Source: Paenibacillus cookii
Lineage (GTDB): Bacteria > Bacillota > Bacilli > Paenibacillales > Paenibacillaceae
Assembly: GCF_018333375.1 (NCBI RefSeq)
Contig: NZ_BORW01000001.1
Span: forward strand, 248,001-312,000
Length of the DNA stretch: 64,000 nt
Reading direction: 5' to 3'
Under the pieces are notes generated by a model. That model was not told the DNA's origin. It saw nothing but the letters and a program-made list of their open reading frames with translations, and did not search any database. The position numbers and the translations under genes are program-made. How positions within the stretch are numbered: position 1 is the stretch's first letter; every line of letters begins with the position of its first letter. Positions 9,961 through 18,106 of this stretch are shown piece after piece.

Positions 9961-10830
9961 TTAACGTAACCCGAAACCTGCGGACGCTTGCCGGAGCTGT
10001 TCAAGCACCTTTGCCGAAACCGTCCGGTTGCCGATCTCGCCGTGGAACACGACGCCCTGCCTTGCCCCATGGAAATCGGAGCCGGCCGTCACGATCAGCC
10101 CGTATTGATCCGCCATGGCCTGATAGCGTTTCTCGTCCTCGGGCCCGTGATCCGAATGAAAGACCTCGATGCCCGCAGGCCGGGCCTGTTCCAATATTTC
10201 CCTGACCAGCCCATCGTCGCCGTAAATTCCCGGGTGGGCAAGCACCGGGGTTCCTCCGGCTTCGCGGATCCAAGAACACGCTTCATCGGGCGAAATCCGC
10301 GGAACCGAAACGTACGCAGGGGCATTTTCCCCTAAATATTTGTCAAAAGCATCCCGCATATCGCGGGCATATCCCTTGCCGACCAGCACGTCCGCTATAT
10401 GCGGGCGGGCAACGGTCTCATCGGGACCCAGTTCCCTCCCGAGCCCGGCGATGACCTCTTCCATCGTAATGTCCACGCCCAGCTCACGCAGCTTCGCGAT
10501 CATTTTCGCGTTGCGTTCGTCCCGCGTATTCCGCAGGTCGGCCAGCCGCTGCAGAAAAAGTTCATTTCCGCAATCGACGTAATACCCGAGCACATGAATG
10601 TCTTTTCCGCTTGCGCGGGTGCTGATTTCGACGCCGGGGACGACGGTGACGCCGCTGCGGACGCCTTCTTCCATCGCCTCCTTCACGCCCGCGACCGTAT
10701 CGTGATCGGTGATGGCGATCGCCGCAAGCCCCTTATCCCGGGCAAGCCGGACGTTTTCCGCGGGGCTCTGCATGCCGTCCGACGCCAGCGTGTGCGTATG
10801 CAGGTCGCATGTTCCCGTTGCAACAGTCAT
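9961..10830 (-). CDS. PHP-domain metal-dependent phosphoesterase
   Basis: A 289-residue PHP (polymerase and histidinol phosphatase) hydrolase, related to the YciV/RnaAM type that acts on 3',5'-nucleoside bisphosphates or short RNA 5' ends; the exact substrate cannot be read here. The metal-binding motif DLHTHTLASDG is close to the N-terminus, followed by AITDHDTV, VEISTR and, near the end, GSDFHG. The start at ATG 10830 has a GGAGG site; the frame extends further upstream without a better start. It is a single gene, convergent with rqcH. Confidence 0.88.
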   Translation of the reverse strand: MTVATGTCDLHTHTLASDGMQSPAENVRLARDKGLAAIAITDHDTVAGVKEAMEEGVRSGVTVVPGVEISTRASGKDIHVLGYYVDCGNELFLQRLADLRNTRDERNAKMIAKLRELGVDITMEEVIAGLGRELGPDETVARPHIADVLVGKGYARDMRDAFDKYLGENAPAYVSVPRISPDEACSWIREAGGTPVLAHPGIYGDDGLVREILEQARPAGIEVFHSDHGPEDEKRYQAMADQYGLIVTAGSDFHGARQGVVFHGEIGNRTVSAKVLEQLRQASAGFGLR

Positions 10831-10965
10831 TGAGCATTCCTCCACATCGTTTTGTCTTGTATTTATTGTAAAGGATTCGGGCAGCTGCCGCCAAATCAAC
10901 CGCAAACGGATCTTGCGCGACGGGAAACTTCCTTAATATAAGCAAGGATTCGCGAGCCGAACCGT

Positions 10966-11003
10966 AAAAAAGGCATGCGTCCGAAAAAGTCGGACCCATG
11001 CCT
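10966..11003 (-). terminator. Terminator of the 145-residue unknown gene
   Basis: AGGCATGCGTCCGA pairs with TCGGACCCATGCCT with one mismatch, around a short A-rich loop, and a T-run follows on the minus strand. It ends the gene that stops at 11029. Confidence 0.85.
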
Positions 11004-11028
11004 GCCATACAGCCGTTATGTAAATAAT

Positions 11029-11466
11029 CTATCTGCGTTTTCGGGTGTTTTTGATGAGCGTCATTCTTCGGGAATGGCGCAGCCAGGAATAATAGGACTT
11101 CAAATCTCTTAATTCGATCGTTTCGGACATCCGTCCCAAAAACGTAACCACGATCATTTTATGCAAAGGATTGCCGCTGATGTCAAATTCGCCTTCGAGT
11201 TCGGTAAATTCCGCAACGACGACCAAATCCTCGTCAATCAGATAGACGTCCTGTTCATTCCGGTAATAGGGGAGCATCCGGCTTTGTTTCAGGCATTCCC
11301 ACATCCATGCCGCAATGTCGTCCGTTTGGTGATCCCCGCGCTCGATGCGGTCGTTATATCTCGTTTTTGCATGATTGGTTATGACGATGTCAGCAACCTT
11401 TTTATCGCCCAGGACAACGTAGAATGGTTCATAGGTGCTCCACCTTTCCATTCCTCTGTCGCGCAT
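11029..11466 (-). CDS. Conserved protein of unknown function (145 residues)
   Basis: I do not recognise a named family. The protein is soluble, has no signal peptide or membrane segment, and is mixed in charge with a strongly basic end (RHSRRMTLIKNTRKRR). Aromatic and acidic residues are dense in the middle (AAWMWECLKQSRMLPYYRNEQDVYLIDEDL is described, not quoted in full by position). The ATG at 11466 has a GGAGAG site at good distance. It has its own promoter-like sequence (TTGTGC, 17 nt, TAATAT) and its own terminator, so it is a monocistronic gene between the PHP gene and ylbG. Codon use looks like that of its neighbours. Confidence 0.75.
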   Translation of the reverse strand: MRDRGMERWSTYEPFYVVLGDKKVADIVITNHAKTRYNDRIERGDHQTDDIAAWMWECLKQSRMLPYYRNEQDVYLIDEDLVVVAEFTELEGEFDISGNPLHKMIVVTFLGRMSETIELRDLKSYYSWLRHSRRMTLIKNTRKRR

Positions 11467-11519
11467 GGAACATCACTCTCCACCACATAGGACTTTCAGT
11501 CTAGATATATTTACCTATT

Positions 11520-11548
11520 ATATTACATCACAACATCTGGTTGCACAA
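11520..11548 (-). promoter_or_regulatory. Promoter of the 145-residue unknown gene
   Basis: On the minus strand TTGTGC (11543-11548) and TAATAT (11520-11525) are 17 nt apart, a sigma-A-like pair about 55 nt before the start codon. Confidence 0.5.
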
Positions 11549-11711
11549 GTAAAAAAGTCTTAAAATTAATAGAATTCCAGATGGCTCTCCGACTAAATAT
11601 CGGCAGCTTGCAACAAGGCATGCCTCGAAGGCCGCAAACCGCTCCCATCCCGTTCGAAACGTTCGAACGCCCGGGACCTCCCCGTAGAAGCTGCTTTCCG
11701 AAGCGCGGAAT

Positions 11712-11754
11712 AAAAAAAAAGCAGCCGTTAGGCTGCTAGCCGTTAGGCTGCTTT
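11712..11754 (-). terminator. Terminator behind ylbG
   Basis: Two copies of GCCGTTAGGCTGCT stand in tandem after an A-run, giving AGCAGCC...GGCTGCT stems followed by a nine-base T-run on the minus strand. The direct repeat allows two alternative hairpins. Confidence 0.75.
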
Positions 11755-11825
11755 TGCGAAAAAACGTCTTATGTTCGATGGGAAACCGGGGTCATCCCCG
11801 CTGAAAGAACGGGCCCCTTTCGATA

Positions 11826-12089
11826 TTATAGGCCATAAAATCTCGTTTTGTCGGGAACGTCTTTCGTATATTCCGTTTTGATCTCGTTGCGGTAGGAGCG
11901 CTCAATCTTTCGCACATAGGAAAGCCTGCGAATGTTTTTGGCCGTTTCTTCGGCCCGATCCGCGTTGACGTACATCACCACATAATGCATGCGCCTCGAA
12001 ATATAATGAACGGTTCCATACTTTTCAAGATTTCTGGCCGCCTTGACATCCGTCACCCATATAATATAACCTGTCCGTTCTGCAAACAT
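11826..12089 (-). CDS. ylbG: YlbG family protein (DUF2129)
   Basis: An 87-residue protein of the YlbG/UPF0298 family, whose biochemical role is not established. The start MFAERTGYIIWVTDVKAARNLEKYG and the stretch KIERSYRNEIKTEY are typical. A GAGGTGGG site precedes the ATG. It lies 35 nt behind ylbF; the same pair is adjacent in B. subtilis, so the two probably share a transcript. Confidence 0.9.
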   Translation of the reverse strand: MFAERTGYIIWVTDVKAARNLEKYGTVHYISRRMHYVVMYVNADRAEETAKNIRRLSYVRKIERSYRNEIKTEYTKDVPDKTRFYGL

Positions 12090-12124
12090 CTTTTCCCACC
12101 TCGCTTATGTTCCCTGTCTACAGC

Positions 12125-12565
12125 TTAACCGCCGCAGCCGCATTTGCCCCCGCCGCCGCAGCCGCGTTTCGGAAGCGGATCGTTGCTTGGCACCTTAATC
12201 GTGTCCGATACGGAAAACGCAATCATTTCGGACATCTGGTGAAGCAGATCGTCGAGCTCCTTTTCCGCTTGCTTAAAGCGTACGACTTCCTCAAACTGAT
12301 CCAGCTGTTCCTCGACGGCCTTCACCTCATCCTTCGCGCTGTGGTAGTTCGGATGGAAGTGTCCGAAACGCTGGGTTTCCTCGAAGAGCTCTTTCTTCTT
12401 CGCAAGCAGGCGGACCAGCTCCTGGATTTCAGGATTGCTGTCAACGCGCTGCTTCCAATATAAATAATCAGACACCTCGACGGACTGATTGATCATATCG
12501 CCTAATTCATAGGCGTTCATCAGTACGGCAGCCATGTCCATTGTCTGCACTTCTGATACGCTCAT
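12125..12565 (-). CDS. ylbF: YlbF/RicF family regulator
   Basis: A 146-residue helical protein like B. subtilis YlbF (RicF). There it forms a complex with YmcA and YaaT that guides RNase Y in mRNA processing and affects competence, sporulation and biofilm formation. The body is charged and helical (about residues 20-115). The tail is striking: KRGCGGGGKCGCGG, with three cysteines in a glycine-rich end, in line with the iron-sulfur clusters reported for the Ric complex. The first ATG has only a distant AAGGA; the ATG eight codons later is an alternative start. Confidence 0.9.
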   Translation of the reverse strand: MSVSEVQTMDMAAVLMNAYELGDMINQSVEVSDYLYWKQRVDSNPEIQELVRLLAKKKELFEETQRFGHFHPNYHSAKDEVKAVEEQLDQFEEVVRFKQAEKELDDLLHQMSEMIAFSVSDTIKVPSNDPLPKRGCGGGGKCGCGG

Positions 12566-12662
12566 GAAAATTCATCCCAATTCCTTAAAAGTTCCACTTG
12601 TCGTCAAGTGGACTCTTCTATCATATCATAACCCGTCTTCCTTAAGAAGAGGGATTTCGGCA

Positions 12663-14549
12663 CTACGTCGTCTCCCCGTCGAGCTGGGGAACGATCAGTC
12701 GCAGCTCTCCCAGGTCTTCGGCCGCAAGCTCGCGCCGCTCGAACGTCCCGGTTTCCAAATCGTGCAGAACGCCCTCCGCCCTCCAGGGAGCCGAATATAC
12801 CGCCGTCGGAGCGAATTCCGCACGCTTTCCCCCCAGATTCAGCAAAACCCTAGTTTGCCAGCTTTGAGCCTGCTCGACGATGCTTTGCGCGGTGGAGCTG
12901 TGGTAGCTCCGGAAATCTTGAAGCCATCTTGCCGGAAGCCGCTCATATCCCGGAAACAAGGAAACCGGCTCGGGAATGTCGTGATCCGGATCGAAAAATC
13001 GGACGTTGCGGCCGGAATAGACGATGCCTTGTGCCTCGTAATAACGACCCGGCATCAACCGCTCCCGGGCTTCCGGCTTCGGTTCATCGCCGATCAGCGG
13101 ATACGCGGGGGGCTTACCGTCGCCGTTGCCGACCCTTTTAAGCGGAGCCAGCCCCATGCCTTCCAACATGCTGCGTATTTTGCCCGTTTCGGAGGTTGTG
13201 ACCATAAAGTGTTTAGGCCCGATCCGCGTCAGCTCGCCTTCGAGCCGGGGATGCGCGGCGATGCGGTCGGCTTCCTCCTCGGTCAGGCAGGTCAGCAGAA
13301 GCGCCTCGTCGAACCGGGTCCGGCCGATTTCCTTGCCCCACTGCTCCACCGCTGCCGCGACATGCGCCGGAATTTCGGCGGCGGAGCCTTGGGCCAGCAT
13401 GCTTAATATTTGAGGCGCCCCGAACCCCTTTTCTGCCGCTTTGGCCGTACCCGCCCGCGTCAGTTTGTACACGGACACCCGGTCGCATTGCACCAATTCG
13501 GTACAGGCCAGCAGCTTCCAGCGCAGATAAAACGGGACGCCTGGAGGGCATATGACGTCAAAATCCGGCTGGACGTAAAAACGCGCGTCGTCCTCCCCGT
13601 TTTCTCCGCCGTCCTCAAACAGCAAACGCCGGGAATCGACGGTCCACCGGAATGCGCAATCTCCGTTATCCGCCTCCGCCACGTCTCCCCAGCCGAATCC
13701 GGCAAGGGCGCAAAGCCAAGCTTCCGCTTGGCCGGCTGCATCCGCCGCATTCAGCATCCCTTCGCCTTCCATCCACCGCAGCAGCGCCGGAACGTCGATC
13801 CATTCCCGTTCGGGTCCCGCAAGGAGGCAAATGAAATACCGGAACAGCTGCATGCCGGCATCGTTTGGCCCGTACCGCTCGATCGCGGTTCGAAGCAGAA
13901 TGCGGTTCATTTCATGCTCCGACAAGCTGAGCCATTCGCCAAGGCGTTGCTCATCAAGCCGGAATGCTCCGTCCCTATCCGTTATGAATCCCATGCATAA
14001 CAGCAGGTCAAGCACGACGGCAATGGCCGGTTCGTACGCATCTTGATGCGCATACTGCAGGGAGAGCCGCCTTACGTGTTCATGGCTTAAAAAAAGCGGC
14101 TCCTGCAGCTTCTGCAAGCTTTTTTTGTGCACCGTCCCTTTGGCTGTCAGCGGAAGCCCCTGGTCCGCGACGTAGGCCAGCGCATGCAGCAGGTCCAGCG
14201 CGAGGCCGGGGCCCGCTTCCCGCCGGATGTTAAGCCCTGATGCGGCGGCGCCTGCACATGGCGGGGCATACAAGGCCGGCAGCAGCCGGATCAGCTTTTC
14301 CGCCGGAATGTAATACAGCCGTTCGCCCCAAGCTTTTTTGACGGCGTGGACCCATCCGCGTTTCCGGAGGCGGAGAAACGACAGCTTCAGCTCCGCCCCG
14401 CTGCGGGCCATGCCGCCGATTTCCTCCCATGCCGGCTCGCCGAACGGCTGACCCGCAAAACGGCCGGCCAGCCCCTTTAACAGCTCGGCCTCGCATTCGG
14501 CGAGCTGGCTGGGCCATTCATTCCATTCGGACGAATCGTTGATGCTCAT
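12663..14549 (-). CDS. Helicase-associated protein, likely partner of the XPB helicase
   Basis: A 628-residue protein without Walker motifs. The N-terminal 90 residues look like winged-helix DNA-binding sequence (LKLSFLRLRKRGWVHAVKKAWGERLYYIP). The region around 320-460 resembles the helicase-associated C-terminal domain found beside bacterial XPB genes (FYVQPDFDVICPPGVPFYLRWKL is its usual opening; described here from the translation). The end is a separate basic/hydrophobic segment. Its start overlaps the XPB stop by 4 nt (ATGA), which implies translational coupling. I infer that it loads or regulates the helicase; a parallel with the p52 subunit that binds XPB in TFIIH is only an idea. Confidence 0.8.
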   Translation of the reverse strand: MSINDSSEWNEWPSQLAECEAELLKGLAGRFAGQPFGEPAWEEIGGMARSGAELKLSFLRLRKRGWVHAVKKAWGERLYYIPAEKLIRLLPALYAPPCAGAAASGLNIRREAGPGLALDLLHALAYVADQGLPLTAKGTVHKKSLQKLQEPLFLSHEHVRRLSLQYAHQDAYEPAIAVVLDLLLCMGFITDRDGAFRLDEQRLGEWLSLSEHEMNRILLRTAIERYGPNDAGMQLFRYFICLLAGPEREWIDVPALLRWMEGEGMLNAADAAGQAEAWLCALAGFGWGDVAEADNGDCAFRWTVDSRRLLFEDGGENGEDDARFYVQPDFDVICPPGVPFYLRWKLLACTELVQCDRVSVYKLTRAGTAKAAEKGFGAPQILSMLAQGSAAEIPAHVAAAVEQWGKEIGRTRFDEALLLTCLTEEEADRIAAHPRLEGELTRIGPKHFMVTTSETGKIRSMLEGMGLAPLKRVGNGDGKPPAYPLIGDEPKPEARERLMPGRYYEAQGIVYSGRNVRFFDPDHDIPEPVSLFPGYERLPARWLQDFRSYHSSTAQSIVEQAQSWQTRVLLNLGGKRAEFAPTAVYSAPWRAEGVLHDLETGTFERRELAAEDLGELRLIVPQLDGETT

Positions 14550-16234
14550 GTTCCCGAACGCACCTCCCTTGCGGAATGGACCGCATATTCATACCCCTGC
14601 TCGACGAGGAACATTTGGCGTTTGACGGCAAACTCCTCTTCCTTGCTGTTTTCGGTCACGAGCGTATAGAAATACGCCCGGTTGTCCCCGGCTTTCGGAC
14701 GCAAAATCCGTCCTAGCCGCTGCGCCTCCTCCTGCCTTGATCCGAAGCTCCCCGACACTTCGATCGCGACCGATGCGTCCGGAAGGTCTACGGCGAAATT
14801 CGCAACCTTGGACACGACGAGCACGGGCGTGTCCCCCTTCCGGAACGAAGCAAACAAGGCCGTCCGCTGGCGCTGCGGCGTCCTGCCGCTGATAAGCGGC
14901 GCGCCGATCGCGGCGGCGAGCGCTTGCAGCTGGTCCAGATATTGCCCGATCACCAAAACGCCCCCTTGCGGATGCCTCTTCAGCAGATCGGCGACGATGG
15001 CCGTTTTGCCGGGGTTCTCCGCGGCAAGCCTGAATTTCTCTTTGCCTTCGGCGTAAGCATGCTTTTCCCGAAGCGCGGCATCCATCGGAACGCGGATTTC
15101 GCTGCATTCGACCCGGGCGATCCAACCTTTGGCCTCGAGTTCTTTCCACGGCATTTCGTACCGTTTGGGACCGATGAGCGAAAAGACGTCCTGTTCGCAT
15201 CCGTCCTCCCTGACCAACGTCGCCGTCAGCCCCAGCCTGCGCGTGGCTTGGATCTCCGCCGTCGCACGGAACACCGGGGCCGGCAGCAAATGGACTTCAT
15301 CGTATATGATGAGCCCCCAGTTCCGCTCGTTAAACAGCTTCATATGCTCGAATTCGCCTTCCTTGGAACGCCTGTGGGTCAAAATTTGGTACGTGGCGAC
15401 GGTAACCGGCTTCACTTCCTTCCGTTCGCCGGTATATTGGCCCACTTGATCCGGCTTCAGCGTCGTCTTTTCGGTTAATTCGCGAATCCACTGTTCGACG
15501 GAAGTGGTGTTCGACGTCAGGATGAGGCATTCGCACTGCTGTCTTTCAAGCGCGGCGATGCCGATGATGGTCTTGCCCGCCCCGCAGGGAAGGACCAATA
15601 CGCCGCTGCCGCCGCTGCCCGTTACGCCTTCGAACGCCTCAACGGCTTCCGTCTGATAGCTCCGAAGGGCAAACGGCTTTCCTTCGCCGCCATTTTGCCA
15701 CTGAAGCCGCAGCGCCTGGCCTTCGTGATACCCCGCCAAATCCAGCACGGGGAACCCATAGCGCATCAGCTCCTGTTTCAGGCGGCCCCTCGCGGCAGCC
15801 GAAATTCGGGCTTGGACTGGCGAGATGCGGTCGAGCATAAGTTCCGACAATGCCGGGGACGCGATCGCTTCGTCCAGAAGCCGGCTGTCGGCAGCCGTCA
15901 GGCACAGCGCGTCCCCTTCGCCGTCCGCTTCCCTTTCCAGCATCAATTTGCCGTACCTTGAGACGAGCCCGCGGATTTCCTGCAGCAGTCCCGCCGGCAG
16001 CCCCCACCGCGCAATTGACTCCAGGTCGGCGGCAATATCCTCGGCGGTGCAGCCCAAAGCGGCCGCGTTCCATAAGGATAGCGGCGTAATTCTGTAGGTA
16101 TGGAAAGCGGAGGGGCTTTTCACAAGCTCCGCAAACCGGGCAAGCTTCTCCCGAGCCGCCTCGAATCCGGGATGGGCGCATTCCAGCAGCACCGTCCGGT
16201 CGCGCTGGACGATGCAGGCTTTAAGATCGTTCAT
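14546..16234 (-). CDS. XPB/ERCC3-type DNA helicase
   Basis: A 562-residue superfamily 2 helicase. Residues 1-180 form the N-terminal helicase-associated domain. Core motifs: PCGAGKT (Walker A, 216-222), DEVH (Walker B, 312-315), LTATLVRED (336-344) with the RED motif peculiar to XPB, and motif VI QRLGRILRP near residue 505. Eukaryotic and archaeal XPB open or translocate DNA in nucleotide excision repair; the bacterial role is less clear. The ATG at 16234 has AAAGGAG 6 nt upstream. The leader in front is unusual: it holds a terminator-like hairpin and a six-codon open frame that overlaps the start. Confidence 0.92.
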   Translation of the reverse strand: MNDLKACIVQRDRTVLLECAHPGFEAAREKLARFAELVKSPSAFHTYRITPLSLWNAAALGCTAEDIAADLESIARWGLPAGLLQEIRGLVSRYGKLMLEREADGEGDALCLTAADSRLLDEAIASPALSELMLDRISPVQARISAAARGRLKQELMRYGFPVLDLAGYHEGQALRLQWQNGGEGKPFALRSYQTEAVEAFEGVTGSGGSGVLVLPCGAGKTIIGIAALERQQCECLILTSNTTSVEQWIRELTEKTTLKPDQVGQYTGERKEVKPVTVATYQILTHRRSKEGEFEHMKLFNERNWGLIIYDEVHLLPAPVFRATAEIQATRRLGLTATLVREDGCEQDVFSLIGPKRYEMPWKELEAKGWIARVECSEIRVPMDAALREKHAYAEGKEKFRLAAENPGKTAIVADLLKRHPQGGVLVIGQYLDQLQALAAAIGAPLISGRTPQRQRTALFASFRKGDTPVLVVSKVANFAVDLPDASVAIEVSGSFGSRQEEAQRLGRILRPKAGDNRAYFYTLVTENSKEEEFAVKRQMFLVEQGYEYAVHSAREVRSGT

Positions 16235-16255
16235 CTTCGGCTCCTTTCCATATGG

Positions 16256-16287
16256 AAAAAGTCCACCTCCTAACGCAGGAAGTGAAC
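16256..16287 (-). terminator. Hairpin with T-run in front of the XPB operon (terminator or attenuator)
   Basis: On the minus strand GTTCACTTCCT pairs imperfectly with AGGAGGTGGAC and is followed by TTTTT. It lies 87 nt behind the amidohydrolase stop and only 21 nt before the XPB start, too close for an independent promoter in between. The 3' arm contains a perfect Shine-Dalgarno sequence (AGGAGG). Confidence 0.6.
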
Positions 16288-16374
16288 TTCGTTTTTCGGA
16301 TACCTTTATGTTTTCCCATTGATCCCCAGGCTATTCTTGCATTGCGGTGCCCTCAAGCCGGAACCCGCCTCCGC

Positions 16375-17550
16375 TTATTCCCAGCCCTGATAGGACTGCG
16401 TCATCGATACAAGCAGCTTGGCCGCGGCGAGCATCGCCGATTCGTCGAAATCGAACCGGGGATGATGATGCGGATAAACCGCCTGAAGGCTTTCGTTGCC
16501 CGCTCCCACGAACATGAAGCACCCCGGGACCCGCTCCAGGTAATACGAAAAATCCTCGGCAGGCATGATTTTGGCGCACTCGCTGACTTGCCCTTCTCCG
16601 AACACGCCCGGCGCCACGCGGAAGAAACGGCCGGTTTCCTCCTCGTCATTCACGAGGGGCGGGTATCCCATAAGATATTCGATGTTTGCCTTGGCGCCGT
16701 AGGTTTCGGCCGTCAAACGGGCGATATCCTCAATCCGCTTGCGGATAAGCAGGCGCGTCTCTTCGTCGAAGGTGCGGACCGTTCCCGTAATGCGGCAGGA
16801 TTCCGCAATGACGTTCTGCGCGCTGCCGCCCTGGATGGTGCCGATCGTCACGACCGCCGGCTTGAGCGGATCGACCGTCCGGCTGACGATGCTTTGCAGC
16901 TGCATGACGACCGCCGCCCCCGCCACGACGCTGTCGACCGTCACGTGCGGCATGCCTCCGTGCCCGCCCTTGCCCGTGATGTCGATAAAAAATTCGTCCG
17001 CCGCCGCCATGAGCGGTCCCGGCGCGCTTGCCGCCGTCCCGGCCGCAAACGGCGTCCACAAATGGACCCCGTAAATCACGTCGACCCCATCGAGAACGCC
17101 GGCATCGATCATGCCGCGGGCGCCTCCCGGACAAACCTCTTCCGCCGGCTGGAAAATAAAGCGGATCTCCCCTTCAACGTCCGCTTGCCGCCGGCTGAAA
17201 TAAGCAGCGACGCCAAGCAGGGTCGACGTGTGGCCGTCATGGCCGCATGCGTGCATCACGCCGGCTACCCCCGAAGCATATTCGCATGTTTTTTCGTCCT
17301 GGATCGGCAGTGCGTCCATGTCGGCCCGGAGCGCCACCGTTTTGCCGGGCTTGCCGCCTTTCAAAACGCCGACGACGCCGTAGCCGCCGCCCACCTCGGT
17401 CGATACGGCCAGCCCGAGCTCCCGCAGCTTGCCGGCCACGAACTGCGACGTTTTCCGTTCATGGTACGAAAGCTCGGGGTTTCGGTGCAGAAAGCGCCTC
17501 CATTCCACCATTTGCGGCTGCAGCGCGTCCAGTATTGCCTCTTCTTTCAT
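16375..17550 (-). CDS. M20 family amidohydrolase
   Basis: A 391-residue zinc peptidase/amidohydrolase of the M20D type, which removes the acyl group from N-acylated amino acids (hippurate-type) or similar amides. Metal ligands can be seen in DMDALP, MHACGHDGHTS and the following QPAEE; the dimerisation insert is in the middle. The start at ATG 17550 (MKEEAILD) is preferred over the one seven codons upstream because GAGAGG precedes it at good distance. It is a single gene convergent to nothing nearby and divergent from yugN. Confidence 0.9.
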   Translation of the reverse strand: MKEEAILDALQPQMVEWRRFLHRNPELSYHERKTSQFVAGKLRELGLAVSTEVGGGYGVVGVLKGGKPGKTVALRADMDALPIQDEKTCEYASGVAGVMHACGHDGHTSTLLGVAAYFSRRQADVEGEIRFIFQPAEEVCPGGARGMIDAGVLDGVDVIYGVHLWTPFAAGTAASAPGPLMAAADEFFIDITGKGGHGGMPHVTVDSVVAGAAVVMQLQSIVSRTVDPLKPAVVTIGTIQGGSAQNVIAESCRITGTVRTFDEETRLLIRKRIEDIARLTAETYGAKANIEYLMGYPPLVNDEEETGRFFRVAPGVFGEGQVSECAKIMPAEDFSYYLERVPGCFMFVGAGNESLQAVYPHHHPRFDFDESAMLAAAKLLVSMTQSYQGWE

Positions 17551-17674
17551 GTACACACGTCCTCTCGCCAAAAAGAATGTCTACCGCATTGTTTTCCGCT
17601 CTCCGGCCACAATGCCTTTTTTCCATTGTAGCAGAAACCGGCCGGACGGGGTATGTCCCGCGCGCCGACAAAGC

Positions 17675-17703
17675 TTGCACAAGCGCTTGAAACATAATAT
17701 CAT
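17675..17703 (+). promoter_or_regulatory. Promoter of yugN-ftsW
   Basis: TTGCAC (17675-17680) and TATCAT (17698-17703) are 17 nt apart, about 44 nt before the yugN start. The spacer holds CAAGCGCTTG, a palindrome. Confidence 0.55.
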
Positions 17704-17746
17704 GAGTAAAGAACTTTACAGGCAATTAAAGGGAGGATTTTGTAGG

Positions 17747-18094
17747 ATGATTTTTGAAAATACGGGACTTGTCGGTCTGAAAAGCGACCTGGCATTTTTG
17801 GACGAAGTAGCTGAAAAAACGGGATTCGTGCGCTGGCAGTGGGAATACACCCGGGCTACATACGATTATAAAATCGAGGATAAAGACACGAACTCGGAAT
17901 ATTTCCTGCGCATGAACACGCGCGCCGTCGAAGGAAAGCTGGAAAAGCCGCACGCCGTGCTCGAAATCGAAGCCGTTTACATGGGAAAAGCGACGTTCCC
18001 CCACGGGCTGGAATACGAGACGCCGATTCCTTCCAAAATTCTTAACGTCGCCAACCAAAAAATCCAGCAATTCAAAGCTGCGCTGGAAGCTTAG
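17747..18094 (+). CDS. yugN: YugN-like family protein
   Basis: A 115-residue protein that matches the YugN-like family of Firmicutes, whose role is unknown. The start MIFENTGLVGLKSDLAFL is typical. I choose the ATG at 17747 because GGGAGGA stands 9 nt upstream; the open frame runs further up without support. No signal or membrane segment is seen. ftsW starts 12 nt after its stop, so they are likely co-transcribed. Confidence 0.85.
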   Translation: MIFENTGLVGLKSDLAFLDEVAEKTGFVRWQWEYTRATYDYKIEDKDTNSEYFLRMNTRAVEGKLEKPHAVLEIEAVYMGKATFPHGLEYETPIPSKILNVANQKIQQFKAALEA

Positions 18095-18106
18095 GGCAGG
18101 CCCTTT

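Larger units (their letters stand above)
11467..11825. other. Gene-free stretch with promoter, palindrome and terminator
   Basis: No convincing gene here. The right part holds the ylbG terminator, the left part the promoter of the unknown gene, and the middle a palindrome of 8-bp arms (CGTTCGAA, ACG, TTCGAACG; 11651-11669) of unknown role. Confidence 0.6.

Noticed and set aside
12663-16234. XPB operon as an anti-phage defence system
   Set aside because: No nuclease, methylase or other defence gene beside it, and the neighbourhood is core genome.
17675-17703. cre site in the yugN promoter (CAAGCGCTTG)
   Set aside because: Only about 9 of 14 consensus positions match.
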